NCBI GenBank assembly: GCA_033782935.1
Contig: JAWQEG010000414.1
Span: 5,001-69,000 of the forward strand
Source of the DNA: Petrolisthes cinctipes
Taxonomy: Eukaryota > Arthropoda > Malacostraca > Decapoda > Porcellanidae
DNA: 64,000 nucleotides
Direction of reading: 5' to 3'
The translations under genes and the position numbers were made by a program. Below are positions 1-10,432 of the stretch, one piece after another. The stretch's first letter is position 1. Every line of letters begins with the position of its first letter. Below the pieces are notes generated by a model, which was given only the letters and a program-made list of their open reading frames with translations, searched no databases and was not told where the DNA came from.

Positions 1-10
1 GGATGATTTA

Positions 11-60
<50 letters not shown>

Positions 61-147
61 TTGAATAAGGATGTTAGGTCAAAGGATGATTGAGTGTGTG
101 TGTGTGTGTGTGTGTGTGTAGAGTTGAATAAGGATGTTAGGTTGAGG

Positions 148-185
<38 letters not shown>

Positions 186-343
186 TTGAATAAGGATGTT
201 AGGTTGAGGATGATTGAGTGTGTGTGTGTGTGTGTGTGTGTTAGATAAGAGTTGAATGAGGATGTTAGATTGAGGATGATTGAATGTGTGTGTGTGTGTG
301 TGTTAGATAGAGTTGAATGAGGATGTTAGGTTAAAGGATGATT

Positions 344-391
<48 letters not shown>

Positions 392-414
392 GATAGAGTT
401 GGGTGAGGATGATT

Positions 415-467
<53 letters not shown>

Positions 468-493
468 ATAGAGTTGAATGAGGATGTTAGGTT

Positions 494-530
<37 letters not shown>

Positions 531-651
531 TAGTTGAATGAGGATGTTAGGTTGAGGATGATTGAGTGTGTGTGTGTGTATGTGTGTTAGATAGAGTTGG
601 GTAAGGATAATTGAGAAAAGAGAGACGTGAGAGAGAGATAGACGGATGAAC

Positions 652-719
<68 letters not shown>

Positions 720-760
720 GAATGAATAAGCCCCCCATACACGCACAGTTTTAACTCACC
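1..760. repeat. Compound (TG)n / 36-bp minisatellite, then (GA)n
   Basis: At least eight (TG)n blocks are separated by diverged copies of a short unit containing GTTGAATAAGGATGTTAGG and GGATGATTGAG. A pure (GA)n run follows at about 655-719. Long open frames here (Ser-Leu or Thr-His repeats) are artefacts of the dinucleotides and not genes. Confidence 0.9.
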
Positions 761-869
761 GTCCGACTGACAAAAAACAATTTAAACCGCTAACTGCAGG
801 CCAGTTTGAGCGTGTATGGGGGTATTTTGAACGGCAGTCTGGACTGAAAGCCGACCGGATGAACTGAAG

Positions 870-1213
870 TACAGTTGGACGCATGAATGGGTGGTACAGC
901 CCAGGTGAAAGATACTTGTTCCATTTGAGTAACCAGTGTCTATTATCAGGTACTTGCTTTTTATTACCATCCTCAATACTGACTTCTGCCCCACCTATTT
1001 ACCACCTTAATCCAACCCAACCCAACCCAACCTAACCTACCTAACCTAACCTAACCTAACCTATGTAAATTATGAGGTAGTTGCTTTTTATTACCATCCT
1101 CAATACTGACTTCTGCCCCTGATGTCTCCTATTTGGCACTAAGGAACTTGATATTGGGAGAAATGGAGCATCTTTCACTTGGGCTGTACCACCCATTCAT
1201 GTGTCCAACTGTA
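870..1213. mobile_element. MITE family E with interstitial telomere-like core
   Basis: Terminal inverted repeats begin TACAGTTGGACGCATGAATG and end in the matching complement, with TA at both ends. The interior carries a 46-bp duplication (about 952-997 and 1080-1125) flanking a CCCAA/CCTAA array at about 1012-1062. The sister copy at 3548-3764 lacks both the duplication and the array. Tc1/mariner-type mobilisation is inferred from the TA ends only. Confidence 0.75.
1012..1062. repeat. Interstitial (CCTAA)n, arthropod telomere-type
   Basis: About ten 5-mers of CCCAA then CCTAA, the complement of TTAGG, which is the usual arthropod telomeric unit. It lies inside a MITE and is flanked by single-copy-like DNA, so it is interstitial and not a chromosome end. 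Confidence 0.8.
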
Positions 1214-1339
1214 CATGTTGAAAATCTTGTGTCAGTACGTCAGTTCCACACCAACCGTTGTGGTGTTGGAATGGAACCATGTGAGTTATTGCTTCTTCAG
1301 GCCAAGTCTCATTAATAGTAGCCAACTGGGACGCCCTTT

Positions 1340-1610
1340 ACTTACTCATTCACTCACTCACTCACTCGCTCGTTTCCTCACTCGCTTGCTTTCTTATTCC
1401 TTCATTCCTTCATTCATTTACTTGGTTTTCTCATTCATTTCACTCACTCATTTCTTCGCTTTCTCACTTATTGCTTCATTCATTTCCTCACTCGCTTATT
1501 TCTTCATTCACTCATTTCCTCACTCGCTTATTCCTTCATTCACTCATTTCCTCGCTTGCTTATTCCTTCATTCACTCGTTTCCTCACTCGCTTATTCACT
1601 CACTCGGCGC
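1340..1610. repeat. Pyrimidine-rich tandem repeat (CATTCACTCATTTCCT-like)
   Basis: Diverged tandem copies of a roughly 32-bp unit with CATTCACTCATTTCCTCACT. The plus-strand open frames through it (Ser/Phe/Leu-rich) are low-complexity translations. From 1611 to 2311 only AT-rich sequence, a short (TG)n and a poly-C run near 2100 are seen; no gene is recognised. Confidence 0.7.
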
Positions 1611-2311
1611 TGTCTCTGAGGAAATGTCTGTGAGCCGAGAGGATATAATGTTTACGGGGGAATTTATTAATATTATTGATATAATTTATTGATATGATAT
1701 TAGTATAATATTGATATAATTTATTGATATAACATCGATATAATTTACAGGGGATATCCATGAATATGGAAACTGTGCGTGTATGGGGGGCTTTAGCTAG
1801 AGTTGGGTGAGGATGATTGAAAGCGTGTGTGTGTGTGACTGCATGTGTGTGTTCAAGTTCAACTGCAACTGTTTAATACATACATCTCATTAGCAGACCC
1901 AATGGAAATACATTTTTTTATTAGTACTCCTAGCTTAAGTCCTAAGTGAAGACAATTCAAGTATCAAAATACAAACAATATAAAAAATACAAACATTAAT
2001 ATAAACTACTATTTACAAAACTACTACAACACAGCCACGACACCCCAGCCCCCAGCACACCCGAACCACCCCAAGGCGGGAAACACATGCTTCTCCCCCT
2101 GCCCCCCCCCCCCCGGCCAGACGCCACGAGAGCCATGAAACCCCACCAACCACTGCACCGAGACCAATACAGCAGCGCACACAAATTCACAGAACACTCA
2201 TCAGCCTTGTTCAACCTGTGACTGATGCTTGAGGTTCAGAGTATCACAGTATTGATGCACGGTCACTGAAGCTTACAGACGTACACCCCAACTCGTAAAT
2301 TCGCGACCACG

Positions 2312-2530
2312 TACAGCCACAATCAAATAACTACCAACACTTTCCTACCTTCTATCTTAGTAATTATCTTGGTAATAAAGAACAACACGTGTATCATATT
2401 GTAGCACCTCATAATAATAATTGAGGGGGTTGAGTCGACATAAGGTGTTGCATGATTATATTTTGATTATGATACTGATTTATTTGCACGGTGGAAGGAA
2501 AGTGTCGGTGGTTATTTGAGTGTGGCTGTA
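2312..2530 (+). mobile_element. MITE family A copy
   Basis: About 219 bp with roughly 45-bp inverted termini beginning TACAGCCACAATCAAAT and ending GATTGTGGCTGTA-like sequence. The core has AACAACACGTGTAT and GAGGGGGTTGAGT. It seems inserted inside another palindromic element whose arms (TCGCGACCAC near 2300, GTGGTCGCGAATTCAGTGTA near 2685) flank it. Confidence 0.85.
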
Positions 2531-2702
2531 CTTAGATGTTTATGTCATTTGAGCTGGTAACATTTATTTGGAGAGGAATCAGAGTAGGTGGAACATAGTA
2601 GAACGACATGATACAATCTTTCACCTACAATGACACCTTCCCCACACAGCATTACCAGCTCAGATGACATAAACATTTGGGGATGTGGTCGCGAATTCAG
2701 TG

Positions 2703-2916
2703 TACAGCCACAATCAAATATCCACCGACACTTTCCTTCCATAGTAGTAAATATCTTGGCAATAAAGAACAACACGTGTATGATTTTGCAGCACCTCATA
2801 ATAATAAATGAGGGATTTGAAATGACATAAGGTGTTGTATGATTATATTTTGATATGATACTGATTTATTTGCACAATGGAAGGAAAGTGTCGGTGGTTA
2901 TTTGATTGTGGCTGTA
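2703..2916 (+). mobile_element. MITE family A copy
   Basis: Same inverted termini and core as the other family A copies, TA at both ends, 214 bp, no coding capacity. It begins at the terminal TA of the palindromic element on its left. Confidence 0.85.
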
Positions 2917-3371
2917 CATAAATTCTGGTTGGAGCTCATGTTATGTCAGGAGGACGGGATGTTAAATAAACCCTTTGTTTTGTGTTTTCCTCTTATAGTT
3001 CTTGTATTAATTTTTTTTTTAAATCGGTATATTGGTTATTGCTCGCTTTAAATAAGGTAACGATACATTTACACACAACTATATATTTTTATGTATGTGT
3101 ATATTTTTGTATGCAATTGTCCTTACTTAATTGCTGACCACTATACTATCTAAATGAATGACTGATGTAAGTGAAGAAATTAAAGATATGATGACAATAC
3201 AGAGGGTCATGAAGGTGTTAAAGCTTAGGCTATACTTTCCACGGTATTATCATGTAAATATAACTTCATTTTAATCATGATACGGTCACGAGCACTGATA
3301 TATATATACAGCTTTGGTTGAACCTTTGAACAATTTTTTTTTTTTTTTTTTTTTTTAGTTGCAGGGAAAAG

Positions 3372-3549
3372 TACACTCGTGATACGAAATCCCTGACCAG
3401 AGACGAACGGCAGGCACCACACACACACACACACCCTGCATTCGAACTCAGCCTCTATAGGTGTACTGGGTGGGGAAATGAGCAATACCAGGCGATTCGA
3501 AGCTTTCTGCTCCTCACACTCTGGTCAGAAATGATGTATCACGAGTGTA
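3372..3549. mobile_element. MITE family F copy
   Basis: Inverted termini TACACTCGTGATACGAAAT and the complement ending ATCACGAGTGTA, with CTGACCAGAG/CTCTGGTCAG just inside. A second copy is at 16615-16788. Its right TA is shared with the next MITE. Confidence 0.8.
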
Positions 3550-3764
3550 CAGTTGGACGCATGAATGGGTGGTACAGCCCAGGTGAAAGATACTTGTCCC
3601 ATTTGAGTAACCAGTGTCTATTATCAGGTACTTGTTTTTTATTACCATCCTCAATACTGACTTCTGCCCCTGATGTCTCCTATTTGGCACTAAGGAACTT
3701 GATATTGGGAGAAATTGACCATCTTTCACTTGGGCTGTACCACCCATTCATGTGTCCAACTGTA
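3548..3764. mobile_element. MITE family E copy
   Basis: 217 bp, TA ends, inverted termini TACAGTTGGACGCATGAATG. It abuts the family F copy through a shared TA. Confidence 0.8.
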
Positions 3765-4222
3765 CCTCTGCTTGCGCCTTATGCCTGTGCTGGCGGGCCC
3801 AACAGAATTATTTCGTTTGAACAATCTAATTCACCAACGATATAATTCCAAATGAGAACTTATTGTGTATTTACCTACAGCAGTCTCTATAGGTATTCTA
3901 AGCACACCTGGATACTTATTAGTTCTGGTGGCTGTACCGGTCTTGTAAATGAGTTGGTCTGTAGGCACACGTTCATGTTTCTAAAATGTGGACATGGGAA
4001 GTTATTGAAATGATTGAATAGAGTATGGAAGGGAAAGGTAATGGGAAAGGACTAAAAACTATGGGTGAAAACAGGTTCGTGGGAAAGAAGAAAAGGAGGA
4101 ATGGTTGAAAAGAAGAAATAAAAGGAGAGATTAGCAGTTGTCAGACATTGTTATGGTGAACATGTTGAATCAAGGAATCCATATCAAGGAGCAATACTGA
4201 AGGGGATACTACTATACATGCT

Positions 4223-4533
4223 GTTTTTTTTTTGTTTTTTTTTTAATATGTTCCGACACTGGACATAGGCTTCATCAAGCCCGTTACCATGGCCCAGGTC
4301 AACTGCTACTCACACACACACACACACGTCACGACTTCCGAACTGGTACCCAGCCACAGAGGGAGGGAAGTGAGGGTAATTCCCAAATACTGCAGCTGTT
4401 ATGGTACCAGTAAGGGTGTTTTACGTCGTTCGGTGGCCTTATAGTTAGTGCCTCAAACTCAAATCGGGAGAGGATCGATATCCCGACCTCTAGGATACGA
4501 GTCCAGAACACTAACCACTCGGCGACCTCCCCT
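4223..4533 (-). mobile_element. SINE family 1 copy (tRNA-derived)
   Basis: Read on the minus strand, the head (GGGGAGGTCGCCGAGTGGTT) has a Pol III A-box-like segment, and GGTCGGGATATCGATCC is B-box-like. A shared body and a 3' part with GGGCTTGATGAAGCCTATGT lead into an interrupted poly(A) tail. Head type resembles tRNA-Ser/Leu. Six other copies lie in the window. Confidence 0.85.
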
Positions 4534-4700
4534 ACAAGTTCCTCAAGCTGTCTGGCCGAGCAGCTCCGACTATACAGTGTTGGTATATCTAGTGCAGTTA
4601 ATTCCTCCACACTATTCCCTGCAACAGACAACCATTATTTTTATTAACCTGGTCCTGATTCGTGTCATACTTTGGGGGAATCACTGTTCTCTAATGTATG

Positions 4701-4855
4701 TACACTCGATCAAAAAAGTATCGCGCATTTCCCTCGTGAAACATTCTGACACCTAAGACGAAGGCTACTGAAAACGAGCTTTTTATCATGAGCTGTAGCG
4801 ATCATTTACAGAACCATCGGACCCCACCTGCGCGATACTTTTTTGATCCAGTGTA
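4701..4855. mobile_element. Short palindromic MITE (family H)
   Basis: Termini TACACTCGATCAAAAAAGTA and the complement GATACTTTTTTGATCCAGTGTA, about 155 bp. Its right TA is the left TA of the adjoining family A copy. Confidence 0.8.
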
Positions 4856-5040
4856 CAGCCACAATCAAATATCCACCGACACTTTCCTTCCATCGTAGTA
4901 AATATTTTAATAATAAAGAACAACACGTGTATGATTTTGCAGCACCTCATAATAATAATTGAAGGGGTTGAGTTGACATAAGTTGTTATATATTTGCACG
5001 ATGGAAGAATAGTGTCGGTGGTTATTTGATTGTGGCTGTA
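4854..5040 (+). mobile_element. MITE family A, internally deleted
   Basis: Family A termini are present but about 30 bp of the right core is missing, giving 187 bp. Confidence 0.8.
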
Positions 5041-5071
5041 CAGTACCATACGTATATTACCACCTTAATTA

Positions 5072-5155
5072 AGGGTTTTGGCGCCCCTCTGCATCCCAGC
5101 CATCACCTTTAATTTATTCAACTGTCCCTCCTTGCTTTCTGCACCCGCGGTTTCC
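5072..5155 (-). repeat. Fragment of GGCGCC-type dispersed repeat
   Basis: Sequence TTTTGGCGCCCCTCTGC followed by CAACTGTCCCTC matches one end of the dispersed repeat seen at 23782-24056, 26244-26430 and 46143-46312. Confidence 0.5.
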
Positions 5156-5317
5156 AATAGAAAATCCCTTCAGGGTTAGAATAATACCTGTTGTAGGATC
5201 TGGTCACTGCCCAATGGATTTAACGAGATCGGAACACATGAAATAGAACCCAAATGTCCACAACTAGATATTCTGGCGTGGCTCTATGGGCCTGGTTACC
5301 TAACTCAGAGTGAAATG

Positions 5318-5360
<43 letters not shown>
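5318..5360. repeat. (AAT)n microsatellite
   Basis: Uninterrupted ATAATA repeat of about 43 bp. Confidence 0.9.
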
Positions 5361-5361
<1 letters not shown>

Positions 5362-5426
5362 TTCGTGTAGTTTAGCATCTCTCCACCCAGTTGCATTCCT
5401 TTACGATTTTCATTCTTTGTTTACTG

Positions 5427-5640
5427 TACAGCCACAATCAAATATCCACCGACACTTTTCTTCCATCGTAGTAAATATCTTGGTAATAGAAAACAACACG
5501 TGTATGATTTTGCAGCACCTCCTAATAATAATTGAGGGGGTTGAGTTGACGTAAGGTGTTGTATGGTTATATTTTGATATGATACTGATTTATTTGCACG
5601 ATGGAAGGAAAGTGTCGGTGGTTATTTTATTGTGGCTGTA
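5427..5640 (+). mobile_element. MITE family A copy
   Basis: 214 bp with family A termini and core; TA at both ends. Confidence 0.85.
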
Positions 5641-5763
5641 CGTCTGTTTATATAGGGTTTCAAATTCAGGCCTATACCGAAAGAAAACAAATGACACAAT
5701 CATTCGTTTCTGGAGGCATTCTGTCTGTTCATCATATTACGCAAGTTACATTATTTTAACTTT

Positions 5764-5781
5764 CGATATCCGTCTCCTGTT

Positions 5782-5833
<52 letters not shown>
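5764..5833. repeat. (CA)n microsatellite
   Basis: About 70 bp of pure ACAC. Confidence 0.9.
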
Positions 5834-5835
<2 letters not shown>

Positions 5836-5978
5836 GCAACTGACCTACCACTGTGAATACCCTCATAATAAATATATATATTATTTATTATTTCCTTACA
5901 GAATTCCCATGAAGTATAGTATCGTATAAGGACCTGGTGGTTGCACTTTATGCTCTACTTATTGGTGTAAAGTGTTGG

Positions 5979-6205
5979 TACAGCCACAGTCAAATAACCA
6001 CCGACACTTTCCCTCCATCGTACAAATAAAAAATCAGTGTCATATCAAGATATAATCATACAACAACACCTTACGTCAATTCAACCCCCTCAATTATTAT
6101 TATTATTATGAGGTGTTGCAAAATGATACATGTGTTGTTCTTTATTACGAAGATATTTTACTATGATGGAAAGTAAGTGTCGGTGGATATTTGATTGTGT
6201 TGGTA
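5979..6205 (-). mobile_element. MITE family A copy, reverse orientation
   Basis: Family A termini with core reversed (CACCTTACGTCAATTCAACC before AGGTGTTGCAAAA). The right end has drifted to TGTTGGTA. Confidence 0.8.
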
Positions 6206-6316
6206 CAAGATCCATGGAATGGGCTTTGTCTGTCTCCAAAATTTACTCACCGACCTTCTATCCTTCGTGTCCTTCTTCACTTTCCTACTCTCATCCCTTT
6301 TATGTCTGGCGTTTGG

Positions 6317-6349
<33 letters not shown>

Positions 6350-6357
6350 CACGCACG

Positions 6358-6506
6358 TACAGTTTCGGAAATATGAAGCAGACACACCTGACACGGGGGC
6401 CCCTCATTGATCATAGGTTAGGATTAGACGACGTGTGTAGAAGCGACGCGTCCTCTTCTATATTCTTGATAAGGGGCCCCATTTGAAGTGTGTCTGTACT
6501 TCGGGA
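6358..6506. mobile_element. MITE family D copy, diverged
   Basis: Left end TACAGTTTCGGAAATATGAA plus GCAGACACAC; right end AGTGTGTCTGTACTTC. The interior has GGGGCCCC on both sides. Related copies are at 15003-15158, 17172-17329 and 27395-27552. The non-LTR element on its right ends immediately next to it. Confidence 0.65.
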
Positions 6507-6709
6507 CTTTTTTTTTTTTTTTTTTTTTAAATTCATTGCGCCGTAGCGTCAGTCAATAGGCAGACAACAGTACATAAGGGTAAGCGGGACTCACGAGAAC
6601 CCAATGACCACATACACACACAAGCACACACACATGCGCACAAACACTCACATCACGAAAACATAACAGAATGAAGCACAAGCATACAGACAAATATTTA
6701 TATCATGAC

Positions 6710-9700
6710 CTACTTAAATCCACCAAAACGAGGGTGGCGTACCAGAAGTTCCTCCAGAACCTGATGGTTCAGCAGGTGTCGACAAACCACATCAAGTGGC
6801 AGGCCCTGGGGCAGCAAGTGTCGAACAGTGGGGCAGGCTAGGCAATAGTGCTCTATAGTGTTAGCACGAGGCGCTCGACACAAGCGACACTCAGTGAAGG
6901 GAGGCTCACCCTGTATCCCAGCAACCTGCCACGGTGGCCGGTAGCCAAGCCTCAAACGAGCAGAGACTACATTGTGCCTCCGAACCATGAGGCCTCGACG
7001 ACGGTAGGAATATTTGTGATGGCAGACAGACTCGTAATGGGTGATGGAGATGCTGAAGGGCCTCTCTGCATCCCTGCGTCGCCGTACAGGGAGGAGAGCG
7101 GCGGAGCGGACTTTAGAGAGGTAACATGTCAGGGAGAGAGGACGTCCAGCACCACGAGGAGGCAGATGGCAGGCTTCCTTTGCGAGTCTGTCAACTGTAC
7201 CATTGTGACGTAAACCTACATGGGATGGCACCCATAACAATTTGACAGTCAAGTTACGGTGACGCAATAAGGCCAAAAACGATAAAATCTGCTGAATAAC
7301 AGTAGAGTGTGTGGGCTGAACACTAGAGAGGGAATGAAGGGCAGGTTTGGAGTCACAAAAAATGGCAGCATTCACTCCACGTTGACAAACAACACTAACA
7401 GCATCCAGAATGGCATACAGTTCACACAATGTTGAGCTAGAGTGGTTACAGAGACGACGGCCAACCCAGCCCCCTGGAGGTGACTCCAGGTCAGGCGAGA
7501 AAACAGCACAACCTGCTGCACCATCCACCTGCAATGAGCCATCAGTGTAGAGGCAGTATGGATCTGTGATGGAGGAAGTCACTGTTTCTATGTGTTCCAG
7601 AGCCAACTGCCACTGTAGAGAAGGCAGCTCCGACTTGGAAGTAGGTGTAAAGCTCACATCAGGTGTTGGTAGCATCCATGTATGTGGGAAATGGAGGCAC
7701 TTGACAGTGAAGCAAGTAACATTAGAATAAATTCTCTCCACTAATGGGGGAAGACGCAACTCACGCTGCATGTTCACTATCCTGGTCGACATTGGACAGC
7801 CGAGAATAATTCTCATTGCTCTATTTTGAAATTTTTCTAAAGTTTCCAGAGTAGCCCTAGGAAGTTGAATCAGAGCAGGGGAAAGGTAATCAACAACTGA
7901 ATGGATAAAAGCAATAGAGATGGTCCTGGCTACTGGGATGGAGATGCCCGAGGAGTTGTTAGATAGCCATTGAAGTGGTGTAAGTCGGCGCTGGAGACGA
8001 CCCAATAAGTCCTGGACAATGGGATGGTCTTGAGGTCTGGCAGGGACAATCGGCCAAATATTGACTGGCGCACCCAGGTAGCAGTACTGGGAACACATGG
8101 GAATGACAGTCCCTCCAACGGTAAACACTGGCTGAGCTTGAGGAAGGCGGCAGGTGAATATTCTGCTCATATCTGGGGAGACAATAATGCCACAGTGAAA
8201 GGAGGACACAGAGAAGGAGTCAAGAAACCGTTGGAGATCCCTTGGTGAGGTAGAATGAACACAGATATCATCATCATAGCACGTAATTGTAGTTCCAGGA
8301 ATATCAGGGAGAGAAGTGAGAAACCGATGCATCAGAATATTAAATAACAATGGGCTGAGAACACCACCTTGAGGCGTACCAAGATGAAAACTGCGCAAAG
8401 GACTGAGCGCACCATTGAAAAACACACAGGAGGTCCTGTTACTCAGGTAGCCCCGAATCCACCGTAGTAGATTACCCTTTATCCCAAAGTCAACCAGTTG
8501 ATCCAAAATGACGTCTCTATTAGCAACATCGAAGGCACTTCGCAGGTCAATGAAGGCCACCACACTGTCCCTGGAAAGGCGAGAGTACAGGTCGATTAGG
8601 CAGTGATGTGTGCTCCGCTGGGGAAGGAAACAAAACAGCCATGGAGTGAGGCGATCCTGCAGTCTGTACATGAGACGATTGAGTAAGATTCTCTCCATAA
8701 CCTTACAGAAACAGGAAGTAAGGGAAATAGGCCTGAACTTCGCAGTGCCGGGCTTAGGGATGGGTATTATTGTGCTGCTGGTCCAGGCTCGTGGTACACA
8801 TCCGTCACGAAGACAAAGATTGTACGGTCGAAGTAGAGGGTTCCAAGGAACTTGTTGAAGTAGGCGCAGCACAGCATAAGTAATACCATCATCACCAGGG
8901 GAAGAAGCTCTACCCCGAATGAGAGCACGGTGCAACTCCTCCTCAGTTATCTCCTCTGCATCATCGTCATCATCTTGTAACAGAGCAGACATTAGACGTA
9001 GCCGATGGACAGCAGCACGGGAAGCGAGTGCATCTTGTATGTGGATCGGTAGACTGGCTGGGGTAGATTGTTCTGACCAGGCATCGACAAGTTGTTTGGC
9101 ATAGTCGGCAGGAGTGTGATGACGAGCATTGGCCGGTGTCTTTTTAACAACCCGACGGATGAGGTGCCACATAGAAGCCACACTTGCTTGCTGGTTGATG
9201 CTGTCCGTGAACCGCTGCCAAGACTCAGTGTGAGCACAATCCTGTAGGGTAACTAAAGCGTCCCTAGACATCTGGTAACGATGGAGTAGGTCAGGGGTTG
9301 GGTTGGCTTGAAACAATAGGCCATCACGTTCAGCCTCCTCCTTTGCCTCCTGTATACGTGCATCCAGCGTCCAGGAGTGGGCAGTATGGCGATGCTGGAG
9401 GTGTGGCCGGGAGACGTATAGCCTATAAAAGTCAAGAGTAGCAGATACAAGATCAGAGTACAACTGTTCAGCTGATGATATGTCAAATGTAGGGAATACT
9501 TGGGCCATAAATAAGATGTAAGTCGGGCAATATTTAGGGGGCACAGCAATACGCAAACGAGTGGCTGAAGCACTTGACCCAGCAGTTAGAGAATAATGAA
9601 ACCGAAGAGCGATGTGATAAGAGAATAAGTCTGGCACGGAGGAGCACAGGACCCGAGATGCTATCAGGCCAGACGAGAGGATGTAATCCAGAGTACCTCC

Positions 9701-10432
9701 CCGGCAATGAGTGGCACCGCCAGTGTCCCAGCGTGTCAGATGATGCTTGCGGATGTATGAAAGGAGACGAACACCATTACGATTAATAGAGCCAGAACCA
9801 TCACCCAAATCAGAATGCCGAGCATTAAAATCTCCCATATAAACCATACCACGCACTGTTGGAGAAGGAAGAGCCTCAAGAGTGAGTCTAGCTGGGGCAG
9901 AATAGACATTACATAGTTGGAGTACTCCATTCCCAGGTAGAACCTCAAATAGCTGAAAGGTCATGTCAGGATCAGTGGAGGTACGGAGAAGGCGATGTGG
10001 CAAGGAGCTATGTATGTAAGTCAGGAGACCATTCCTTACCAGATGAACATATGGCACATAACCTGAGAGAGGAGGAGCTTGCCCAGCAGCAAGCGGCCGT
10101 CCTGGAAATGCTTCCTGGAGAAAAATAACACTGGGATGATGACGAAAAACATAGGCCTTGAGTTGAGTGAGCTTAGCATAACTGGTGATACCACATACAT
10201 TCCAGGAGATGATATCCAGCCGGCAATCACTAGCGAACTCTGTATTTGGAGGTAGAAGTCCGGTGAGTGGGGGCAGATGAGCGACCTGGAGAAGAAGATG
10301 GACCAGGAGAAGGGACTGACTCGAAAAGCTTTTCAAGGCGAGATGCAACAGTATCCATCTTTTCGGTAAGGGTAGTGACAGTTGAGATGATGGCCTGCTG
10401 AGCCTCGACCAAGGTGGAGAGTTAGGAGTCAT
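6710..10432 (-). CDS. Non-LTR ORF2: endonuclease / reverse transcriptase / RNase H (copy 1)
   Basis: About 1240 residues without a stop from the Met codon at 10432-10430, chosen because it overlaps the ORF1 stop. Domains, numbered from that Met: APE-type endonuclease about 74-285 (SWNVCG, LQEAF, GDFNARH); reverse transcriptase about 500-790 (FRPISLTSCF, AFIDLRSAFD, GTPQGGVLSP); RNase H about 910-1045 (YTDGS, ELYAI, FCDSKPAL, SHVGLRHNGTVDRLAKEA); and a C-terminal cysteine/histidine motif (CRLC...EHYCLAC). It would nick target DNA and prime reverse transcription there. Oddities: the endonuclease motif reads SYH where sister copies have SDH, the reverse transcriptase box reads YDDD where sisters have YADD, and about 54 residues are missing before RNase H. 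It is probably catalytically dead despite being open. Confidence 0.9.
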   Translation of the reverse strand: MTPNSPPWSRLSRPSSQLSLPLPKRWILLHLALKSFSSQSLLLVHLLLQVAHLPPLTGLLPPNTEFASDCRLDIISWNVCGITSYAKLTQLKAYVFRHHPSVIFLQEAFPGRPLAAGQAPPLSGYVPYVHLVRNGLLTYIHSSLPHRLLRTSTDPDMTFQLFEVLPGNGVLQLCNVYSAPARLTLEALPSPTVRGMVYMGDFNARHSDLGDGSGSINRNGVRLLSYIRKHHLTRWDTGGATHCRGGTLDYILSSGLIASRVLCSSVPDLFSYHIALRFHYSLTAGSSASATRLRIAVPPKYCPTYILFMAQVFPTFDISSAEQLYSDLVSATLDFYRLYVSRPHLQHRHTAHSWTLDARIQEAKEEAERDGLLFQANPTPDLLHRYQMSRDALVTLQDCAHTESWQRFTDSINQQASVASMWHLIRRVVKKTPANARHHTPADYAKQLVDAWSEQSTPASLPIHIQDALASRAAVHRLRLMSALLQDDDDDAEEITEEELHRALIRGRASSPGDDGITYAVLRLLQQVPWNPLLRPYNLCLRDGCVPRAWTSSTIIPIPKPGTAKFRPISLTSCFCKVMERILLNRLMYRLQDRLTPWLFCFLPQRSTHHCLIDLYSRLSRDSVVAFIDLRSAFDVANRDVILDQLVDFGIKGNLLRWIRGYLSNRTSCVFFNGALSPLRSFHLGTPQGGVLSPLLFNILMHRFLTSLPDIPGTTITCYDDDICVHSTSPRDLQRFLDSFSVSSFHCGIIVSPDMSRIFTCRLPQAQPVFTVGGTVIPMCSQYCYLGAPVNIWPIVPARPQDHPIVQDLLGRLQRRLTPLQWLSNNSSGISIPVARTISIAFIHSVVDYLSPALIQLPRATLETLEKFQNRAMRIILGCPMSTRIVNMQRELRLPPLVERIYSNVTCFTVKCLHFPHTWMLPTPDVSFTPTSKSELPSLQWQLALEHIETVTSSITDPYCLYTDGSLQVDGAAGCAVFSPDLESPPGGWVGRRLCNHSSSTLCELYAILDAVSVVCQRGVNAAIFCDSKPALHSLSSVQPTHSTVIQQILSFLALLRHRNLTVKLLWVPSHVGLRHNGTVDRLAKEACHLPPRGAGRPLSLTCYLSKVRSAALLPVRRRRDAERPFSISITHYESVCHHKYSYRRRGLMVRRHNVVSARLRLGYRPPWQVAGIQGEPPFTECRLCRAPRANTIEHYCLACPTVRHLLPQGLPLDVVCRHLLNHQVLEELLVRHPRFGGFK

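Larger units (their letters stand above)
3335..3815 (-). mobile_element. Poly(A)-tailed retro-insertion carrying two MITEs
   Basis: A poly(T) run at about 3335-3356 on the plus strand marks a minus-strand poly(A) tail. The segment is bounded by a 10-bp duplication and contains MITEs F (3372-3549) and E (3548-3764). Only about 75 bp of its own sequence is seen, so its family is not recognised. Confidence 0.55.
3281..3936 (+). mobile_element. MITE family G, split by a retro-insertion
   Basis: The left part (3281-3334, TACGGTCACGAGCACTGA) and right part (3816-3936) together match the intact copies at 24905-25071 and 56310-56470. The break is flanked by the direct repeat TTTGAACAAT at 3325-3334 and 3816-3825, a target-site duplication around the inserted segment. 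Confidence 0.75.

Noticed and set aside
303..746. Open frame of about 147 codons, minus strand
   Set aside because: Composed of Ser-Leu and Thr-His repeats produced by (TG)n and (GA)n; no domain, no splice sites.
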